DNA of 64,000 nt, taken from NCBI RefSeq assembly GCF_002272015.1, contig NZ_NPBY01000010.1, forward strand, positions 62,001 through 126,000. The letters run 5' to 3'. Numbering within the stretch: position 1 is the stretch's first letter; each line of letters starts with the position of its first letter. Under the pieces are notes generated by a model. It was not told the DNA's origin, ran no database searches, and saw nothing but the letters and a program-made list of their open reading frames with translations. Positions 44,467 through 53,643 of the stretch are shown one piece after another. The stretch comes from Paenibacillus campinasensis (GTDB lineage: Bacteria > Bacillota > Bacilli > Paenibacillales > Paenibacillaceae). Position numbers and translations under genes: made by a program.

Positions 44467-45756
44467 ATGGGCAACAACCATGAACATACGGTGGCGTGGC
44501 GCCATGCGCATCCCGATATGGCCAGACGAAGCGGCGAAGTCATTCGTACGCTGCTTCGTCATGGGCATGAAGCTTACTGGGTAGGCGGATGCGTGCGGGA
44601 TGAATATATGGGGAGGCCGGTCCACGATATGGACATTGCCACTTCGGCGCGTCCGGAGATCACCGCCGCGTTATTCCCGAAGGTCATCCCGACCGGGATG
44701 CAGCACGGAACGGTAACGGTGATGCATGAGGGCGAAGCCTTCGAAGTGACGACCTATCGGACCGAAACGGGATACGATGATCATCGCCGTCCATCGGAAG
44801 TCACCTTTGTGACAGATATTGAAGAGGATTTGCAGCGCCGGGATTTCACGATGAATGCAATGGCCCGCGGTCTCGACGGAGCCTGGGTAGACCCCTACGG
44901 GGGACGTAGGGATATTGAAGCGCGGCGCATTCGGTGTGTGGGCGATCCGAGGCTTCGGTTTCAGGAGGACGGGCTGCGAATGGTTCGCTGCATCCGCTTC
45001 GCCTCTGTGCTGGGCTTTGCGATTGCCCCCGGCACCTGGAGAGCGATTAAGTCCGAGCAGAAGACGCTGCGCTGGATTGCGATGGAGCGGATTCGCATCG
45101 AAATGGACAAGGTGATGGCCGGTCCGCATCCGCGGCGAGGACTGGTTCTGTTCGTACGCAGCGGGCTTTATGACCATATGAAGGTTCCATTTCCTTATAC
45201 GGGTCATGAAGAAGCCTGGATGCGTGCCATCGACCATGTGGATTCGTGGCGCCTTGATGTTCGATGGGCGCTGCTGCTGCTCGGCTGCGGACTTGCATCC
45301 GCAGCGGCGGATCCGCTGCTGCGGGCCTGGACGTTCTCGAACAAGGACCGGGAGGCCATAAGTGCCATCCTGCGGTTCCAGGAGTTCTGGTTGCGGCTGA
45401 AGGATGAGGGGCGCAGTCAGGATCGCTTGGCCTGGATCAGGCTCGTCCTAGACTTCGGCGGCGGCGTTGCGGCGTCCTGGCTGACGATGCAGCATGCGCT
45501 CACAGCTGCGGGAGCGGAGGAAACTGCCGATACCGCTAAACTGGACGACTGGCTGCAGCAGATGGTGGTATACAGCTTGAAGGAGCTGAATGTTACGGGC
45601 AATGAGCTTCTGAGCGCCCTGGAGAAGCGCGGCGGGCCATGGCTTGGCGAGCTGCTGAATCAGTTGCTGATGCAGGTTGCCGCCGGCATCGTGCCCAATG
45701 ACAAGAGCGCCTTGATTGATGAGGCGAGACGGGTGGTAATACATGAAGAAGGATGA
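44467..45756 (+). CDS. cca: CCA-adding tRNA nucleotidyltransferase
   Basis: 429 residues, class II. The nucleotidyltransferase core has WVGGCVRDEYMGRP and DMDIATSA (DxD metal ligands), followed by TGMQHGTVTV, RRDFTMNAMA and RFQEDGLRMVRCIRFAS; the rest is the helical neck/body/tail. Adds or repairs the 3' CCA end of tRNAs. AAAAGGAACGG precedes the ATG. Overlaps birA by 14 nt, as in other Bacillales. Confidence 0.96.
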   Translation: MGNNHEHTVAWRHAHPDMARRSGEVIRTLLRHGHEAYWVGGCVRDEYMGRPVHDMDIATSARPEITAALFPKVIPTGMQHGTVTVMHEGEAFEVTTYRTETGYDDHRRPSEVTFVTDIEEDLQRRDFTMNAMARGLDGAWVDPYGGRRDIEARRIRCVGDPRLRFQEDGLRMVRCIRFASVLGFAIAPGTWRAIKSEQKTLRWIAMERIRIEMDKVMAGPHPRRGLVLFVRSGLYDHMKVPFPYTGHEEAWMRAIDHVDSWRLDVRWALLLLGCGLASAAADPLLRAWTFSNKDREAISAILRFQEFWLRLKDEGRSQDRLAWIRLVLDFGGGVAASWLTMQHALTAAGAEETADTAKLDDWLQQMVVYSLKELNVTGNELLSALEKRGGPWLGELLNQLLMQVAAGIVPNDKSALIDEARRVVIHEEG

Positions 45757-46732
45757 TGAGAAAGATTATACGCTGCTGGACATGTTTCTGGAGAACCCGG
45801 GCCAATTTCTATCCGGGGAAGAGATCAGCCGGAGGCTGTCCATCAGCCGTACGGCGGTATGGAAACAAATCAACAAGCTCCGTCAGGCAGGCTATGATTT
45901 TGAAGCTGTACCCCGGATGGGCTATCGGATGACCGATGCCCCGGACCAGCTGAGGGCGGAGGAGCTCATAGCGGGTCTATCGAGTGAACAATTCGGCAGG
46001 AACGTCGTGATCCTCGAGAGCACGACATCGACCCAGGAGGAAGCGCGCCTACTGGCCGAACAAGGCGCCGCCGAAGGCACGCTGGTCATCTCGGAGGAGC
46101 AGACCGGGGGCCGCGGCCGTATGGGGCGCAAGTTCCACTCGCCGCGCGGTAAGGGCATATGGATGAGCCTCATCCTTCGCCCGGAGCAGCCCCTTCATCT
46201 GACCCAGCAGCTGACATTGCTGACCGGGGTGGCGGTATGCCGGGGGATCCAGAAGGCAACGGGTATCCAGACGGATATTAAATGGCCGAACGACCTGCTT
46301 TTATCCGGGAAAAAGGTGTGCGGCATTCTGCTGGAATCGGCAGCAGAGGACGACCGGGTGCGCTATTGCATTGCCGGAATTGGCATCAGCGTCAATCTGA
46401 AGGAAGAGGATTTCCCGGAAGAGCTGAGGCCGATTGCAACCTCGCTGAGGCTTGCGGGCGGACAAGCCCTTAACCGCACGGTGCTGATCCAGCATATTAT
46501 GTATGAGATGGAAGTGCTCTACAAGCTGTACAACGAGCAGGGCTTCCAGGCGATTGCTTCGCTGTGGGAGGCATTGTCCGGCACGATCCAGCGCGAGGTG
46601 AAGGTTCAATCGCAGCGGGGTGTCGTAACCGGAGTGGCCATCGGCCTGAATCCGTCAGGCGCGCTGCTGGTCAAGGTTGACGGCGACATCGTTCCGGTCT
46701 ATTCCGGTGACGTGGAGTTCCATACGAGGTAA
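45743..46732 (+). CDS. birA: Biotin-protein ligase and biotin repressor BirA
   Basis: 329 residues. An N-terminal winged helix (SGEEISRRLSISRTAVWKQI, then GYRM) binds DNA; the catalytic centre has STTSTQEEARL, GGRGRMGRKFHSP, IKWPNDL and GILLES. Attaches biotin to carboxyl carrier proteins and, with biotinyl-AMP, represses biotin genes. The helix-turn-helix is intact, so repression should be kept. ATG starts inside cca. Confidence 0.95.
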   Translation: MKKDDEKDYTLLDMFLENPGQFLSGEEISRRLSISRTAVWKQINKLRQAGYDFEAVPRMGYRMTDAPDQLRAEELIAGLSSEQFGRNVVILESTTSTQEEARLLAEQGAAEGTLVISEEQTGGRGRMGRKFHSPRGKGIWMSLILRPEQPLHLTQQLTLLTGVAVCRGIQKATGIQTDIKWPNDLLLSGKKVCGILLESAAEDDRVRYCIAGIGISVNLKEEDFPEELRPIATSLRLAGGQALNRTVLIQHIMYEMEVLYKLYNEQGFQAIASLWEALSGTIQREVKVQSQRGVVTGVAIGLNPSGALLVKVDGDIVPVYSGDVEFHTR

Positions 46733-46742
46733 ATGGATCATA

Positions 46743-46771
46743 GTGAAAAAATGAGGGAACTTTGATATACT
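46743..46771 (+). promoter_or_regulatory. Promoter of the panBCD operon
   Basis: GTGAAA (46743-46748), 17 nt, TATACT (46766-46771), with TG one base before the -10 (TGATATACT). Start site expected near 46778. Confidence 0.6.
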
Positions 46772-46777
46772 ACAGAC

Positions 46778-46979
46778 AGAGGCGGTATCGAGGATGCAAT
46801 CGAGCTGCACTCTGATCTGTGACAGCGAGGGATACAACATGTGGAACACCTTCATAACTGTTATGCCGGTTACGTTGGATTCTGCTCTGAGCCGAAAGGA
46901 CCGAGACAGAAGGGACGATCGCAAGTGACTCTTTTTTGCCTTTCGGACCTTTTTAGCTGTAATGCTAGAAGGTTTTTTT
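46778..46979 (+). ncRNA. Structured panB leader, candidate pan-type regulatory RNA
   Basis: A leader of about 200 nt ends in an intrinsic terminator 37 nt before panB. CCGAAAGG (46892-46899) pairs with CCTTTCGG (46939-46946), a helix directly adjacent to the terminator stem. Firmicute panB/panBCD leaders are known to carry the conserved pan RNA motif; the position fits, but I cannot confirm its bulged-A consensus by eye. Confidence 0.5.
46947..46979 (+). terminator. Attenuator-like terminator before panB
   Basis: ACCTTTTTAGC pairs with GCTAGAAGGT (one bulge) around TGTAAT, followed by seven T. It lies upstream of panB inside the same transcription unit, so it should be conditional. Confidence 0.78.
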
Positions 46980-47016
46980 GTTGTGCTGACAAAACGATGA
47001 AAGGAGCTCATGTCAC

Positions 47017-47895
47017 ATGGCAGGCAAACAGCCGCTTAATATTGTGAAAATGAAAAAAATGAAGCAGGATGGCGTGCCGATCAGCATGCTGACTGCCTAT
47101 GATTATCCTTCGGCCCGGTTGGCCGAAGAGGCGGATATCGACATGATTCTGGTCGGGGATTCACTCGGCAACGTGGTGCTCGGTTACGACTCCACCATCC
47201 CGGTGACCCTGGATGATATGGTATATCACACCCGCTCCGTCGCGCGCGGGGCTGAGCATACGTTTATTGTGGCAGATATGCCGTTTATGACATACCACGG
47301 CAGTGTGGACGAGAGTCTCAAAGGCGTGCGCCGCCTCATGCAGGAAGGCCACGCACATGCCGTGAAGCTGGAGGGAGGCGCGGAGATCGCCGACACGGTC
47401 AGACGGATCGTGCAGGCGGGCGTGCCGGTGCTCGGTCATATTGGATTGACACCGCAGTCGGTTAATCAGATCGGCGGCTACCGGGTTCAGGGCAAGGATC
47501 AGGCGGACGCCGATCGACTGATAAGGGATGCGAAGGCGCTTGAAGAGGCAGGGGCGTTCGCTGTCGTGCTGGAGCTGGTAACGGAGGAGAGTGCGGCTGA
47601 GATTACGCAGGCGCTCAGCATCCCTACAATCGGTATCGGCGCTGGCCGCTACTGTGATGGTCAGGTACTTGTATACCATGATATTTTGAAATACGCCTCT
47701 CCTTACCGGGAGAAGCGCTTTGTGAAAACCTATGCCGATATAGGCACAGCCGTTCGGGAGGGCATTGCCCAGTACGTGAAGGAAGTGAAGGAGCGCGCGT
47801 TCCCGGCAGAGGAGCATATCTTCACTACTGCTCAAAAAACGGCTGCTGCCGGCCCTGTATATGGCAGCGGGAAGGAAAAGGTGTCAGATTCATGA
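47017..47895 (+). CDS. panB: Ketopantoate hydroxymethyltransferase
   Basis: 292 residues, TIM barrel. MLTAYDYPSARLAEEADIDMILVGDSLGNVVLG (motifs TAYDYP and VGDSLGNV), KLEGG and GHIGLTPQSV with IGIGAG are characteristic. Makes ketopantoate for pantothenate and CoA. AAAGGAGCTC precedes the ATG. First of panBCD, overlapping panC by 4 nt. Confidence 0.97.
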   Translation: MAGKQPLNIVKMKKMKQDGVPISMLTAYDYPSARLAEEADIDMILVGDSLGNVVLGYDSTIPVTLDDMVYHTRSVARGAEHTFIVADMPFMTYHGSVDESLKGVRRLMQEGHAHAVKLEGGAEIADTVRRIVQAGVPVLGHIGLTPQSVNQIGGYRVQGKDQADADRLIRDAKALEEAGAFAVVLELVTEESAAEITQALSIPTIGIGAGRYCDGQVLVYHDILKYASPYREKRFVKTYADIGTAVREGIAQYVKEVKERAFPAEEHIFTTAQKTAAAGPVYGSGKEKVSDS

Positions 47896-48755
47896 AAGTG
47901 ATACGCACAATAGAGGAGCTGCGTTCCGAGCTTCGCGAACGCACACATTCCGGACACGAGCCGGTCGGGCTCGTCCCGACGATGGGATATTTGCACGAAG
48001 GTCATGCGAGCCTGATGCGCAAAGCCCGTGAAATGACGCAGACGGTCGTTCTCAGCATTTTTGTCAATCCGATCCAATTCGGGCCGGGCGAGGACTATGA
48101 GACCTATCCGCGTGATGAAGCCAGGGATCTTGAGCTGGCTCGTGCTGAGGGGGTGGACATCGTCTTCATTCCATCCGTAGAGGTGATGTATCCCCAGCCG
48201 ATCAAAACGAAGGTAAGCGTGGCTGACATTACATCGCTGCTGTGCGGCGCATCCCGCCCGGGGCATTTTGACGGTGTGACGACCGTCGTAAGCAAGCTGT
48301 TTCATATCGTCAAGCCGGATTACGCCTTCTTCGGGATGAAGGATGCGCAGCAGGTGGCGGTCATTGAACAGATGGTCAGGGATCTAAGCATGGACATTAC
48401 CATTGTTCCTTGTCCGATCGTCCGCGAGGCGGACGGTTTGGCGCTTAGCTCCCGCAACGTTTATCTGAAGCCCGAGGAAAGAAGACAGGCGCTTGTACTG
48501 TCCCGCTCGCTTCAGAAGGCGCGTGAGGCGATTGCAAGCGGCCAGGCGGAAACGGCCGGGCAGATCCGGCAGCTCCTTCGGGATACGATTTCCGAAGCTC
48601 CGCTGGCCGATATCGATTATGTGGAAGCTGCGGTATTTCCGGAGCTTGATCCACTGCAGGACGAAGACAAAATAAGTGACGCCGAGGGACGGGTGCTGCT
48701 TGCGCTGGCTGTCCGGTTCGGCAGAACACGATTGATTGATAATACGCTGATCTGA
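47892..48755 (+). CDS. panC: Pantothenate synthetase
   Basis: 287 residues. The nucleotidyl-transfer motifs are [15 protein letters not shown] (HxGH type), [27 protein letters not shown] and DGLALSSRN (KMSKS-like region). Joins pantoate and beta-alanine. ATG overlaps the panB stop. panD, the beta-alanine source, follows 22 nt later. Confidence 0.97.
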   Translation: MKVIRTIEELRSELRERTHSGHEPVGLVPTMGYLHEGHASLMRKAREMTQTVVLSIFVNPIQFGPGEDYETYPRDEARDLELARAEGVDIVFIPSVEVMYPQPIKTKVSVADITSLLCGASRPGHFDGVTTVVSKLFHIVKPDYAFFGMKDAQQVAVIEQMVRDLSMDITIVPCPIVREADGLALSSRNVYLKPEERRQALVLSRSLQKAREAIASGQAETAGQIRQLLRDTISEAPLADIDYVEAAVFPELDPLQDEDKISDAEGRVLLALAVRFGRTRLIDNTLI

Positions 48756-48777
48756 GCGAAAAGGGGTGGATAGAGTT

Positions 48778-49161
48778 ATGTTTAGAACGATGATGAAATC
48801 GAAAATTCATCGCGCAACGGTCACGGAAGCGAACCTGAATTATGTCGGCAGCATCACTATTGATGAAGATTTGATGGATGCGGCTGATCTGCTGGAGAAT
48901 GAAAAAGTCCAGATCGTAAATAATAACAACGGTGCCCGTCTGGAGACTTATGTGATTAAAGGCGAGCGCGGCAGCGGCGTCATCTGCCTGAACGGAGCCG
49001 CGGCCCGCCTCGTTCAGCCTGGCGATAATGTCATCATCATATCTTATGCCATGATGTCCAAGGAAGAATATACCAACCACAAGCCTACAGTCGTGATTGT
49101 GGATGCTGATAACAAGCCGGTGACCGCTGATTACCACGAGGTGCACGCAACGGTTCTCTAA
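48778..49161 (+). CDS. panD: Aspartate 1-decarboxylase proenzyme
   Basis: 127 residues. The self-cleavage site is in YVGSITID: cleavage between Gly24 and Ser25 gives the pyruvoyl cofactor. [16 protein letters not shown] and CLNGAAARL are also conserved. Makes beta-alanine from aspartate for PanC. A GTG four codons upstream is in frame, but AAAGGGGTGG points to this ATG, which also gives the family length. Confidence 0.97.
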   Translation: MFRTMMKSKIHRATVTEANLNYVGSITIDEDLMDAADLLENEKVQIVNNNNGARLETYVIKGERGSGVICLNGAAARLVQPGDNVIIISYAMMSKEEYTNHKPTVVIVDADNKPVTADYHEVHATVL

Positions 49162-49213
49162 AGAGCCAAAATGTAACGGATGGCCAAACGGATGAAAAGC
49201 ACGGGTTCTACAG

Positions 49214-49250
49214 AAAATGAGATCAGGTCGTCGCACTGATCTCATTTTTT
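49214..49250 (+). terminator. Intrinsic terminator after panD
   Basis: AAAATGAGATCAG pairs with CTGATCTCATTTT around a 9-nt loop, followed by T residues. Confidence 0.92.
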
Positions 49251-49273
49251 ACGCTAAGGGTGGGATGCACGCT

Positions 49274-49903
49274 ATGTTTCAACATGTATTCGCTGAAATG
49301 AACAACATGTTAGATGAAATTGTGAAGCATTACCCTTCTGCCAATGGTCCCCAAAAGCAGGCGCTGATCCAAAACTGGAACATGCTGAAAAACATGAGCG
49401 AAGGCATCATTGAAGAATGGCTGCATTTTGAAGAAAAGATGGCCATTTTTCGCGAAAGTGCGATCTCGCCTCCTGTTTTTCCGTCGACCGAAGCGCCGGA
49501 GCTCCAGCTGGACGAATTCGTCCGCGGTCAAGGTTATTACAAGCTGCTGATGTTTCGTCCGGCCATTGCACAATTTGAGCTGGCTGCCGCGATTTATCCG
49601 GACAGTCTCCTGATCCGGCTCTACATCGCCATGTCCTATCTTCATCTGGGCGACACGTCCAGGGCGTTCGAGGGGCTCAAGTCGCTGTTGCCCCTTGCCG
49701 ACGACAAGCGTCTGAAAGCGATGATTTACAACGCTCTCGGCTGCGTCCAGGCCCTGAATGGTTGTACAGACAAAGCGGAAGAATGCTTTGCGCTGGCGAT
49801 CCACAGCGATCCGACCCTGCCGGATCCGCTGATCAACCTGGAGGTATGCCACAAGAAGGGCGGCGAGCTGCAGTACGGAAGTCAGCTGATTTCGCTGCTG
49901 TAA
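49274..49903 (+). CDS. TPR-like protein upstream of dinG
   Basis: 209 residues. The C-terminal half has TPR-type helical pairs (QGYYKLLMFRPAIAQFELAAAIYPDS, LIRLYIAMSYLHLGDTSRAFEGL, YNALGCVQALNGCTDKAEECFALAIHSDP; recognisable by A/Y/P spacing). The N-terminal half is helical. It does not resemble another gene of the window closely. The frame extends upstream through the preceding terminator, so the start is taken as the ATG at 49274 behind AAGGGTGGG. Confidence 0.7.
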   Translation: MFQHVFAEMNNMLDEIVKHYPSANGPQKQALIQNWNMLKNMSEGIIEEWLHFEEKMAIFRESAISPPVFPSTEAPELQLDEFVRGQGYYKLLMFRPAIAQFELAAAIYPDSLLIRLYIAMSYLHLGDTSRAFEGLKSLLPLADDKRLKAMIYNALGCVQALNGCTDKAEECFALAIHSDPTLPDPLINLEVCHKKGGELQYGSQLISLL

Positions 49904-49923
49904 CCCCATATTCTGCACAAGGA

Positions 49924-49970
49924 AGCGATGCCAAGGAGACATGGAAGCCATGCCTTTGGCATCGTTTTTC
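49924..49970 (+). terminator. Intrinsic terminator before dinG
   Basis: CGATGCCAAGG pairs with CCTTTGGCATCG, with an inner CATGG/CCATG helix, followed by five T. Confidence 0.9.
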
Positions 49971-50046
49971 ATATCCGTGGAATGTTCAAAAACCCAAACT
50001 TCTGTTATGCTGAATATTAGTCTGGAAGAAAGGGATTTATACGAAC

Positions 50047-52932
50047 ATGAAATTTGCCGTATTGGATTTTGAAACTACGGGCAACCAGTCTGCCGATGAG
50101 ATCATTCAGGTAGGGCTGGCCATCATAGAAGAAGATCGAAGCATATCCCGCGTGTACGGCACGTACGTCAATCCCGGGATTCCGATCCCGCCTTTTATTA
50201 CCAGTTTGACAGGCATCACGGACAGCGACGTTGCCGATGCTCCAGAGCTGGAGGATATGATGATGGAGCTGGTGCCGATGCTGGACGATGTCGTGCTGGT
50301 CGGCCATAACGTGGCATTCGATTTCAACTTTTTGCAAAATGCGCTGGACCGCTGCGGATATTTGCCGTATAGCGGACGCATTCTGGATACGATGCATTTC
50401 TTGAAAATTTGCTTTCCGTCGTTGCCTTCGTATCAGCTCGGGATGGTGGCCTCGCATTTCGGCCTGGAGCATGACCGGCCGCATCAGGCGGACAGCGATG
50501 CACTTGCGACCGCGCAGGTGCTGCTGAAATGCCTGGAGGAGATCGATGATCTTCCGCTGCTGACGATCCAGCGGCTGAGCGATTTGTTTGCCGATGAGGA
50601 CAGCGATCTGGCCTGGTTTTTTGACGGCATCCGTACGGAGCGGGAGCATCAGTCGATTCAGGACCTGGATACGTATACCTATTTCAGGCAGTTCGCACTT
50701 GCTGTGGATGACTGGACGGAGATCGCGCCAGTGCGGAATGAAGAGGAACCGAATCCGCTCGCCAGTGTCAGCTTTGATGAATATATGGAGCAGGTGCGCG
50801 GGCGTCTGCGGGACATTTTGCCACAGTACGAAACCCGGGAAGCGCAGGATATCATGATTGGTGAAGTGGTGAAAGCGCTGGACGAGGACAAGCACCTGCT
50901 GATCGAGGCAGGAACAGGAACGGGCAAGTCGCTCGGATATTTGCTGCCCTCCATCTATCAGAGCGTCAAGCAGGAGCAGAGGGTGATGGTGAGCACGCAT
51001 ACGATCAACCTGCAGGAGCAGTTAAGAGAGCGTGACATCCCACTGTTGACCAAGGCTGTTCCCTTCCCGTTCAAGGCTGCTGTCTTTAAGGGCAGGGGGC
51101 ATTATTTGTGTTTGAGAAAATTTGAACATAAAATAAATAGAAGAGACTTCCATACGCCGAAGGAGGATGTCATCACCGCCGCACAGATGATCGTCTGGCT
51201 GACGCAAACGGAAAGCGGCGACGATGAAGAGCTTAATCTGGGAGGACGCGGGGGAGATTTCTGGGATACGGTGGCCAGCGATTCGGACTCTTGTCTCGGA
51301 CGCGCCTGCCCGTGGTTCAGGAAATGCTTCTACCACCGGGCGAAGCATGAAGCCGGGCTGGCAGATGTCGTCATCACGAATCACTCCAAGCTGTTCACGG
51401 ATGTGAAAGCGAATCATCAGCTGCTCCCGTCCTATGATCGTCTGGTTATCGACGAGGCGCATCATCTGGAGGATGTGGCCGGTAAGCATCTGGGCTTGTC
51501 GATGAAGTATTTTACCGTCACGCACACCCTCACCCGCTTGTACAAGGACAGCCGCAACGGGCAGCTGCCGGCTCTGCGCCAGATGCTCTCGGCCTCGGCC
51601 GAGGAGAAAGCGACCCAATGGATTGGCGTCATCGACCGCTTGTATCCGGATCTGATTACGGTGAAAGAGAACTGGGACCGGCTGAACGAGCTGCTGTTCG
51701 GACTGATTCCGGACCGGGGGGATTCAGGCGAGTCGGGGCAGCTAACCATGCGCCTTTCCCCTGTCAAAAAGCCCAAGGATTGGGATAGTTTGGCCGAGAT
51801 TGAGCGTCAGATTTATGTCACGCTGGGCGAATGTATTCGCAAAGGCGAGCAGCTTGCAGCTGAAATCAAGGAAGAGCTGGACGACTATGGCGCGGACAGT
51901 CTCATTACCGACATCACCGGCTTATTCAAGGATCTCGCTTCTCACCGTGAAGGGCTGCACCAGTTTATGGCTTTGGATAATGAAGGTATCGTATACTGGA
52001 TGGAGGCAAGCTCGAATTTCAAGAGCAAGTCGCTTCAGATGTATGCCGTTCCGGTGGATGTCAGCGCGCAGCTGAAAGAGCTGTTTTTTGATAAAAAGCG
52101 GAGTGTCATTCTGACCTCGGCCACGCTGTCGGTAGATAAATCGTTTCAATTCATGATCGACAGCCTCGGTCTTCAGGAAGCAGCTGAAGAAGGGCAGCTG
52201 CATACGGTTCAACTGCCTTCGCCGTTTAACTACCGGGAGCAGGCGCTGCTTGTGATTCCGCGGGATTTCCCAAGCGTGAAGGGGACGGTGGGCGATCCGA
52301 AATTTGTGGATACGCTCGTTCAATCGCTGGCGCAAACGGCAGAGGCGACGAAAGGGCGGATGCTGGTGCTGTTCACTTCTTACCGCATGCTGCGTCAAGT
52401 GTACGAGCCCTTGAAGGAGGCGCTCTCCTCAAGCGAGATCGCTGTGCTGGGACAAGGGGTTGACGGGGGAAGCCGGACCAAGCTGATTCGCCGCTTTCAG
52501 GACAGCAGTGCATCTGTGCTGCTTGGCACAAGCTCGTTCTGGGAAGGGGTCGATGTTCCGGGCGAAGCCTTGACCTGCCTTGCGATCGTACGTTTGCCGT
52601 TTCAGCCGCCGAGCCATCCGCTGGTGGAAGCCAAGAGCGAACTGCTTCAGCAGCAGAAGAAGAACCCTTTTATGAAGCTGTCTGTGCCGCAGGCGGTCAT
52701 CCGCTTTAAGCAGGGCTTCGGCCGGCTCGTACGGACCGCGCAGGACAAGGGAATCGTGATCGTCTTTGACACGCGTGTGATCGAATCCTACTACGGGAAA
52801 TATTTCTTGTACTCGCTGCCGGGCCCGAAGATGGAGCATATGCCGACCGATCAGATGGTGCCGAGAATTGCCGAGTGGCTGAATCATAACAAGAAGAATG
52901 AAATCACCAATGACGAATCGTTATTACAATAG
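50047..52932 (+). CDS. dinG: DinG-family helicase with N-terminal exonuclease domain
   Basis: 961 residues. Residues 1-165 form a DnaQ-like 3'-5' exonuclease (DFETTG, HNVAFDFNFL, HQADSDALATA). The XPD-like superfamily 2 helicase follows with Walker A EAGTGTGKS near residue 290, DEAH in IDEAHHLED, and the C-terminal motifs GTSSFWEGVDVPGE and QGFGRLVRT. Cysteines 355, 416, 421 and 427 have the arrangement of an XPD-type iron-sulfur ligand set, though some Gram-positive DinG proteins are reported to lack the cluster. Role in DNA repair or replication-fork processing is inferred. Confidence 0.93.
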   Translation: MKFAVLDFETTGNQSADEIIQVGLAIIEEDRSISRVYGTYVNPGIPIPPFITSLTGITDSDVADAPELEDMMMELVPMLDDVVLVGHNVAFDFNFLQNALDRCGYLPYSGRILDTMHFLKICFPSLPSYQLGMVASHFGLEHDRPHQADSDALATAQVLLKCLEEIDDLPLLTIQRLSDLFADEDSDLAWFFDGIRTEREHQSIQDLDTYTYFRQFALAVDDWTEIAPVRNEEEPNPLASVSFDEYMEQVRGRLRDILPQYETREAQDIMIGEVVKALDEDKHLLIEAGTGTGKSLGYLLPSIYQSVKQEQRVMVSTHTINLQEQLRERDIPLLTKAVPFPFKAAVFKGRGHYLCLRKFEHKINRRDFHTPKEDVITAAQMIVWLTQTESGDDEELNLGGRGGDFWDTVASDSDSCLGRACPWFRKCFYHRAKHEAGLADVVITNHSKLFTDVKANHQLLPSYDRLVIDEAHHLEDVAGKHLGLSMKYFTVTHTLTRLYKDSRNGQLPALRQMLSASAEEKATQWIGVIDRLYPDLITVKENWDRLNELLFGLIPDRGDSGESGQLTMRLSPVKKPKDWDSLAEIERQIYVTLGECIRKGEQLAAEIKEELDDYGADSLITDITGLFKDLASHREGLHQFMALDNEGIVYWMEASSNFKSKSLQMYAVPVDVSAQLKELFFDKKRSVILTSATLSVDKSFQFMIDSLGLQEAAEEGQLHTVQLPSPFNYREQALLVIPRDFPSVKGTVGDPKFVDTLVQSLAQTAEATKGRMLVLFTSYRMLRQVYEPLKEALSSSEIAVLGQGVDGGSRTKLIRRFQDSSASVLLGTSSFWEGVDVPGEALTCLAIVRLPFQPPSHPLVEAKSELLQQQKKNPFMKLSVPQAVIRFKQGFGRLVRTAQDKGIVIVFDTRVIESYYGKYFLYSLPGPKMEHMPTDQMVPRIAEWLNHNKKNEITNDESLLQ

Positions 52933-52977
52933 GAGCAAGCCGCAACATTTAATAGCCTGTTAATAGGGGGAGCATGC

Positions 52978-53643
52978 ATGAAATCGGATAAAATTTCAGA
53001 GGCTGTCGTTCGCAGATTGCCAGTATATCTGCGATACTTGAATGAGCTTCACAAACGGGAGGTTACAACGGTATCCTCCCAAGAGCTGGGGCAGAAGCTC
53101 GACTTGAACCCGGCGCAGATCCGTAAGGATCTGGCGTATTTCGGCGATTTTGGCCGCAAGGGCATCGGTTATGATGTTTCTTATCTGATTGAGAAGATTC
53201 GCCAGATTCTGAAGCTGGACCAGAGAATTAATGTCGCGCTGGTCGGGGCAGGTAATCTCGGACATGCGCTATCCAATTACAATGCATTTCTTAAGGATAA
53301 TATGAAAATCGTAGCCGTCTTCGATGCGCATCCGGCGAAAATCGGAACTAGCATCAACAATTTGACGGTGCAGCCGATGGAAGAGCTTGAGCGTACCGTG
53401 CGCGACAATGCGATCCGGATCGGGATCATTACCGTTCCGGATTTTGAGGCCCAGAATGTGGCGAACCAGCTGATTTCCGCCGGCATTGAGGCCATATTGA
53501 ATTTTGCGCCTATTATTTTGAAAGCACCGGCACATATCCGAATCCATACGGCAGACTTTACGACAGACCTGCAAAGTCTGGCCTACTATTTGGATAACGG
53601 GAAGGAGGAATCGGCTCATGAAGAAACACAAGTGGATGGTTGA
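52978..53643 (+). CDS. rex: Redox-sensing repressor Rex
   Basis: 221 residues. An N-terminal winged helix (RRLPVYLRYLNELH, SSQELGQKLDLNPAQIRKDLAYFGDFGRKGIGY, core QIRKDLAYFG) and an NAD(H)-binding Rossmann domain with VGAGNLGHAL and DAHPAKIG. Rex senses the NADH/NAD ratio and represses respiratory and fermentation genes. The window holds plausible targets (ackA, qcr), but I did not find its TTGTGAA-N-TTCACAA operator at them. Overlaps the next gene by 26 nt. AGGGGGAGC precedes the ATG. Confidence 0.95.
   Translation: MKSDKISEAVVRRLPVYLRYLNELHKREVTTVSSQELGQKLDLNPAQIRKDLAYFGDFGRKGIGYDVSYLIEKIRQILKLDQRINVALVGAGNLGHALSNYNAFLKDNMKIVAVFDAHPAKIGTSINNLTVQPMEELERTVRDNAIRIGIITVPDFEAQNVANQLISAGIEAILNFAPIILKAPAHIRIHTADFTTDLQSLAYYLDNGKEESAHEETQVDG

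Noticed and set aside
52933..52977. Rex operator at the rex gene
   Set aside because: No TTGTGAA-N-TTCACAA palindrome was found in the spacer.
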